From: Paenibacillus ferrarius
Lineage (GTDB): Bacteria; Bacillota; Bacilli; Paenibacillales; NBRC-103111
Assembly (NCBI RefSeq): GCF_002027705.1
Contig: NZ_MBTG01000072.1
Coordinates: forward strand, 62,001 to 126,000
Length of the DNA: 64,000 bases
Direction of reading: 5' to 3'
Every line of letters begins with the position of its first letter. The stretch's first letter is position 1. This document shows positions 60,808 through 64,000 of this stretch, piece after piece. Made by a program: the position numbers and the translations under genes. Below the pieces are notes generated by a model. That model searched no databases, had not been told where the DNA came from, and saw only the letters and a program-made list of their open reading frames with translations.

Positions 60808-60978
60808 TTATTTTGATGTTTCTGCGTAATACGAATGTTGGATTCGGGCAAACTGATCTTGGTTCTGTTTCATCGGATTCGGATCCGCTGTTTCAGATGG
60901 AGTATCAGCGCCGAAAGCCATCAGAAGGAGAAAAGCGCACGCGGCCATAACAAGCAGGACATTCAGGATTTTCATCAT
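60808..60978 (-). CDS. Small membrane protein (56 residues)
   Basis: Not a recognised family. The protein begins MMKILNVLLVMAACAFLLLMAFG, a single membrane segment or signal sequence, followed by a short hydrophilic tail (SETADPNPMKQNQDQFARIQ and YYAETSK). The ATG at 60978 has GGAGG eight bases upstream. It lies between Dps and DUF1802 and has its own terminator. Confidence 0.7.
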   Translation of the reverse strand: MMKILNVLLVMAACAFLLLMAFGADTPSETADPNPMKQNQDQFARIQHSYYAETSK

Positions 60979-61068
60979 GACAATAGCCTCCGGAACTGTT
61001 TTGCTTTTATTATAGCCTTGTTTTATCAGATACATGTTTGCTCAGATTGAAGATTTTGTAAATAAGGA

Positions 61069-61518
61069 CTAGCCCAGGAACGATTGCAGCATCCAGCGAT
61101 GCTTTTCCAAAGAGGTTTGGATAGCCAAAAGCATGTCCGACGTCGTCTCATCCTGCACTTCTTCACAGGCTTGCATGCCTGCTTTCAATTCCTGAGTAAG
61201 AATCGTGAAGTCTTCAATGACCGCTTCGACCATTTTCGTCGCTGTCTCGCTTCCCGATGCTTCTTTGAGCGATGACAACTCGAGGTACGCCTTCATCGTA
61301 GCGGCTGGCTGCCCACCCATGGACAACAACCGTTCGGCAAGCTCGTCCACGTGAAGAGCTGCTTCATTATAGAGTTCTTCAAATTTAACATGCAGCGTGA
61401 AAAATTGATTGCCTTTGACATACCAATGAAAATTGTGCAGCTTCACAAACAGCAAGCCCCAATTTGCGATTTGCTTATTGAGAACAGCCGGGATGGATTG
61501 TGTTAACGTCGTATTCAT
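61069..61518 (-). CDS. dps: Dps-family DNA-binding ferritin
   Basis: Dps proteins store iron and protect DNA from peroxide. The 149-residue protein has the ferroxidase signature NWGLLFVKLHNFHWYVKG (His residues near 28 and 31), FFTLHVKFEELYNEAALHVDELAERLL (Asp/Glu ligands) and the helix TEEF-type tail LEKHRWMLQSFLG. AAGGAGG precedes the ATG. No convincing PerR box was found in the 210 bases shared with mtnK. Confidence 0.94.
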   Translation of the reverse strand: MNTTLTQSIPAVLNKQIANWGLLFVKLHNFHWYVKGNQFFTLHVKFEELYNEAALHVDELAERLLSMGGQPAATMKAYLELSSLKEASGSETATKMVEAVIEDFTILTQELKAGMQACEEVQDETTSDMLLAIQTSLEKHRWMLQSFLG

Positions 61519-61693
61519 GATGAAAGCCTCCTTAAGTTGTCTTGGTGAACTGCTGACGAATATGCTTGTACACGCTAATTTACGTTAGAAACAATTATTT
61601 TATGTAGATTATGCAACATTTCCGAAGTTTGTATTTCATGCAGCAACATTTTGCCTTATACTAGGAAAAGATGACTAATACACAGTAAATTAG

Positions 61694-61709
61694 TTGGAAT
61701 TAATTCCAA
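61694..61709. promoter_or_regulatory. Perfect palindrome in the mtnK leader
   Basis: TTGGAATTAATTCCAA is a perfect 16-bp palindrome between a likely promoter (TTTCAT and TATACT 17 bases apart, around 61634-61665) and the mtnK start. It is placed as an operator would be. No S-box riboswitch is present. Confidence 0.55.
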
Positions 61710-61731
61710 TGACTCATAGGAGGCTTTCGAT

Positions 61732-62958
61732 ATGTCCACTTATCATCCTTTAACGGAAGTTCAAGCCATTGCTTACTCGCGTCAAATTCCTAATTTATTT
61801 CAAGAGGGCTCTGACCTTGCAAGCCAAGAAATTGGCGACGGCAACCTAAATCTCGTTTTTCGCATATCCGAAACGGCCACTGGGAAAAGTATCATTTTGA
61901 AGCAAGCTCTTCCTTATGCCAAAGTTGTCGGCGAATCGTGGCCGTTAACGCTGGATCGTGCACGTATTGAAAGTGAAGCGCTGCTGATTGAAGAAGCACT
62001 GAACCCGGATCTCGTGCCTCATGTATATGCCTATGATGCTGATCTTGCGCTAACGGTCATGGAAGATTTGAGTGACCATGTTATTATGCGCAAAGGGTTA
62101 ATTGAAGGGAACCAATACCCGCTTTTTGCCGAGCATATCGGTCGTTTCCTAGCTACTACTTTATTCTTCACCTCTGATCTGGGCAAAAACCAGCAGGATA
62201 AAAAAATTCAGCAAGGTCGGTTCATCAATCCGGAGCTTTGCAAAATCACAGAGGACCTGATCTTCGACGATCCTTACCGTGATGCGGAAACGAACAATAT
62301 CGAAGCTCAGATTCGGGATGCTGCTGAACAGCTTTGGACTGACCATGCGCTTCATCTTGAAGTGGCGATTCTTCGCCAGAAATTTTTGACCAGCGCGCAA
62401 GCCCTTCTTCATGGCGATCTGCATACAGGCAGTATCTTCATCAAGGCAGATTCAACCAAAGTCATCGATCCAGAATTCGCTTATTATGGACCTATGGGAT
62501 TCGATATTGGCGCTGTGCTGGCTAACCTCATCCTCAATTTCGCTGCGCAAGAAGGCTGGAGCAAGGATGATGAGAGCCGCGCTGCGTATCGCAGCTATTT
62601 GTTGCAAACGGTGAAAGACGTATGGACACATTTCGAAGCGAACTTCCGCTCCTTGTGGAACGAGCATGGCGTGGATCGTGTTTTCCAAACGGCCGGGTAT
62701 CAAGATTATTTCTTAACTAATCTGCTTCAAGACACCGTCGGTTTCACAGGTGCCAAAATGGTCCGCCGTATTGTCGGACTGGCGCATGTCGCCGATATTG
62801 ATAAAATCGAAGATGCTGCGGCTAGAGAGCGAGCACAGCGTTTGGCATTAGATCTGGGCAAAGCGCTCATTCGCATCAATCGCCAAGTCACTTCTATCGA
62901 TGAGCTTATTGCCATCGTGACCAAAGAAACAGCTGTAGAAAGAGGATTTGCACTATGA
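61732..62958 (+). CDS. mtnK: 5-Methylthioribose kinase
   Basis: The 408-residue enzyme phosphorylates methylthioribose in methionine salvage. It has the kinase-like features GDGNLNLVFRI (ATP-binding loop), ILKQALPYAKVVGESWPLTLDR, and ALLHGDLHTGSIF with catalytic HGDLH, IDPEFAYYGPMGFDIG (metal Asp, DPEFA) as in known MtnK. TAGGAGGC precedes the ATG. mtnA overlaps by the ATGA tetranucleotide. Confidence 0.96.
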   Translation: MSTYHPLTEVQAIAYSRQIPNLFQEGSDLASQEIGDGNLNLVFRISETATGKSIILKQALPYAKVVGESWPLTLDRARIESEALLIEEALNPDLVPHVYAYDADLALTVMEDLSDHVIMRKGLIEGNQYPLFAEHIGRFLATTLFFTSDLGKNQQDKKIQQGRFINPELCKITEDLIFDDPYRDAETNNIEAQIRDAAEQLWTDHALHLEVAILRQKFLTSAQALLHGDLHTGSIFIKADSTKVIDPEFAYYGPMGFDIGAVLANLILNFAAQEGWSKDDESRAAYRSYLLQTVKDVWTHFEANFRSLWNEHGVDRVFQTAGYQDYFLTNLLQDTVGFTGAKMVRRIVGLAHVADIDKIEDAAARERAQRLALDLGKALIRINRQVTSIDELIAIVTKETAVERGFAL

Positions 62959-64000
62959 CAAACACAAACAACAACATCGAATTGCCCAACACTGGAGCTG
63001 AAAATCAGGAAATCCAAGGAGCTTTGCAGTCCTTGCGCTGGAACGGCCAGCAGCTTGATCTGTTGGATCAACGGCTGCTCCCGGAAGAAATCGTTTATTT
63101 GCCGCTGGAAACTGCTCCACAGGTATGGGAAGCGATCCAGCACTTAAAGGTCCGCGGCGCGCCAGCCATCGGCATCGCCGCCGCGTATGGGGTATATCTG
63201 GGCATCCGTGAAGTGGATGCTGCGGCCAACGGGCTTCTGGCGGAAGTCCAGAAGCAAGCCGACTATCTGGCGACGTCCCGTCCGACAGCGGTGAACTTGT
63301 TCTGGGCGCTCGATCGCATCAGAGCGCATGCGGGAAGATTGGCAGCCGAGGGCGTTAGCCCGGCTGCCTTCAAGGAAGCGCTCCTGGACGAAGCGCAGAA
63401 GATTCAAGCGGAGGACGAGGAGACGAACCGCCGTATCGGCGAACATGCGTTAACGCTGTTCGAAGATGGCTTCGGCGTGCTGACGCACTGCAACGCCGGC
63501 GGTTTGGCGACAGCCAAGTACGGCACAGCGTTAGCGCCGTTCTACTTGGCCAAAGAACAAGGCTTGAACATCAAAGTGTTCGCCGACGAGACCCGGCCCG
63601 TGCTGCAAGGCGCACGGCTGACAGCCTTCGAACTCCAGCAAGCCGGCGTCGACGTGACGCTGATCTGCGACAACATGGCCGGTGCGGTCATGTCCAAGGG
63701 CTGGATTCAAGCCGTCATCGTAGGCACCGACCGTGTCGCGGCTAATGGAGACGTAGCCAACAAAATCGGCACATACAGCGTAGCCGTGCTGGCCAAAGCC
63801 CACGGAATCCCTTTCTACGTGGCGAGCCCGCTTTCCACGATTGATTTAAACACACCAACTGGCGGAGACATTCCGATTGAAGAACGTCACGAAGACGAGA
63901 TCACGCAGGGGTTCGGCAAACGCACAGCACCCAAAGGCGTGAAAGTATTTAACCCGGCCTTCGACGTTACGCCTAACGAATATGTAACAGCTATTATTAC
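62955..64000 (+). CDS. mtnA: S-methyl-5-thioribose-1-phosphate isomerase, C-terminus cut by the window
   Basis: The frame from ATG 62955 (overlapping the mtnK stop) runs off the right edge after about 348 codons. It encodes MtnA, which isomerises methylthioribose-1-phosphate to the ribulose form. The catalytic Cys is in THCNAGG (residue 179) and the Asp in VGTDRVAANGD (residue 259); the 80-residue spacing matches the known enzyme (Cys160/Asp240). The N-terminus is about 20 residues longer than usual (Asn/Thr-rich). The central part (63150-63800) is GC-rich. Confidence 0.95.
   Translation, partial: MTNTNNNIELPNTGAENQEIQGALQSLRWNGQQLDLLDQRLLPEEIVYLPLETAPQVWEAIQHLKVRGAPAIGIAAAYGVYLGIREVDAAANGLLAEVQKQADYLATSRPTAVNLFWALDRIRAHAGRLAAEGVSPAAFKEALLDEAQKIQAEDEETNRRIGEHALTLFEDGFGVLTHCNAGGLATAKYGTALAPFYLAKEQGLNIKVFADETRPVLQGARLTAFELQQAGVDVTLICDNMAGAVMSKGWIQAVIVGTDRVAANGDVANKIGTYSVAVLAKAHGIPFYVASPLSTIDLNTPTGGDIPIEERHEDEITQGFGKRTAPKGVKVFNPAFDVTPNEYVTAII

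Noticed and set aside
61519..61620. PerR/Fur box for dps.
   Set aside because: AT-rich sequence (ACAATTATTTTATG) matches the consensus at too few positions.
61519..61731. SAM (S-box) riboswitch upstream of mtnK.
   Set aside because: The conserved GAGGGA/GGC core and anti-terminator are not present; the promoter-like hexamers lie too close to the start.

Overview
The window looks like chromosomal DNA from a Gram-positive, endospore-forming bacterium of the Paenibacillus type (genus is an inference). The evidence is five YheC/YheD endospore coat-associated proteins in a row, a cotJABC cluster, a GerPF-like germination protein, a YtvI-type membrane protein, the YesM/YesN two-component pair typical of Paenibacillus sugar-uptake loci, a sufCDSUB operon, and strong AGGAGG ribosome-binding sites with frequent TTG and GTG starts. 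No rRNA, tRNA, prophage, CRISPR array or intact transposon was seen.

Layout. 1-6700: redox genes (nitroreductase, MFS exporter, luciferase-like monooxygenase), the ribulose-monophosphate pair hxlAB, an HxlR regulator divergent from a short-chain dehydrogenase and an OYE-family NADPH dehydrogenase. A 112-bp palindromic tandem repeat lies between. 6700-12400: a PhyH-type dioxygenase controlled by its own LacI-family repressor, an acyltransferase, an ApbE/ferric-reductase-like pair, and yheA. 12600-18900: five tandem ATP-grasp yheC/yheD paralogues. 18900-25400: zinc efflux (czcD plus ArsR-family regulator), a GerPF-like protein, a HAD phosphatase, nagBA, then a 0.9-kb non-coding block full of tandem repeats and hairpins, then a YdcF-like protein. 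25400-33300: a carbohydrate ABC importer with a YesMN two-component system and a divergent Gfo/Idh/MocA dehydrogenase. 33400-45000: cotJABC, an NlpC/P60 protein, YtvI, a CNNM/CBS protein, YfkAB radical SAM, an MMPL transporter, an HD-GYP protein, uppP and a 5'-nucleotidase-like protein. 45000-48500: molybdopterin genes (a MoaD-MoaE fusion and a MoeB-like protein), then a second HD-GYP protein. 48500-51800: a tightly coupled five-gene operon built around a glutathionylspermidine-synthase-like ATP-grasp ligase, a DUF350 membrane protein and a secreted Ser/Gly-rich protein. 51900-54300: a second NlpC/P60 lipoprotein, a glycine-rich repeat protein and a PH-domain protein. 54700-60000: sufCDSUB behind a Fur-box-like site. 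60100-64000: a DUF1802 protein, Dps, and mtnK-mtnA of methionine salvage, the last cut by the window edge.

The most notable items are: a pair of dispersed ~180-bp elements (24015-24193 and 54320-54498) that share four CTGCA-type palindromes at the same spacing; the ligase/DUF350/Ser-rich operon; the five-copy yheCD array; two divergent neighbouring genes (histidine kinase and Gfo/Idh/MocA) that seem to start at near-cognate codons (ATC and ACG) behind perfect ribosome-binding sites; and several operator pairs that connect regulators to targets within the window.
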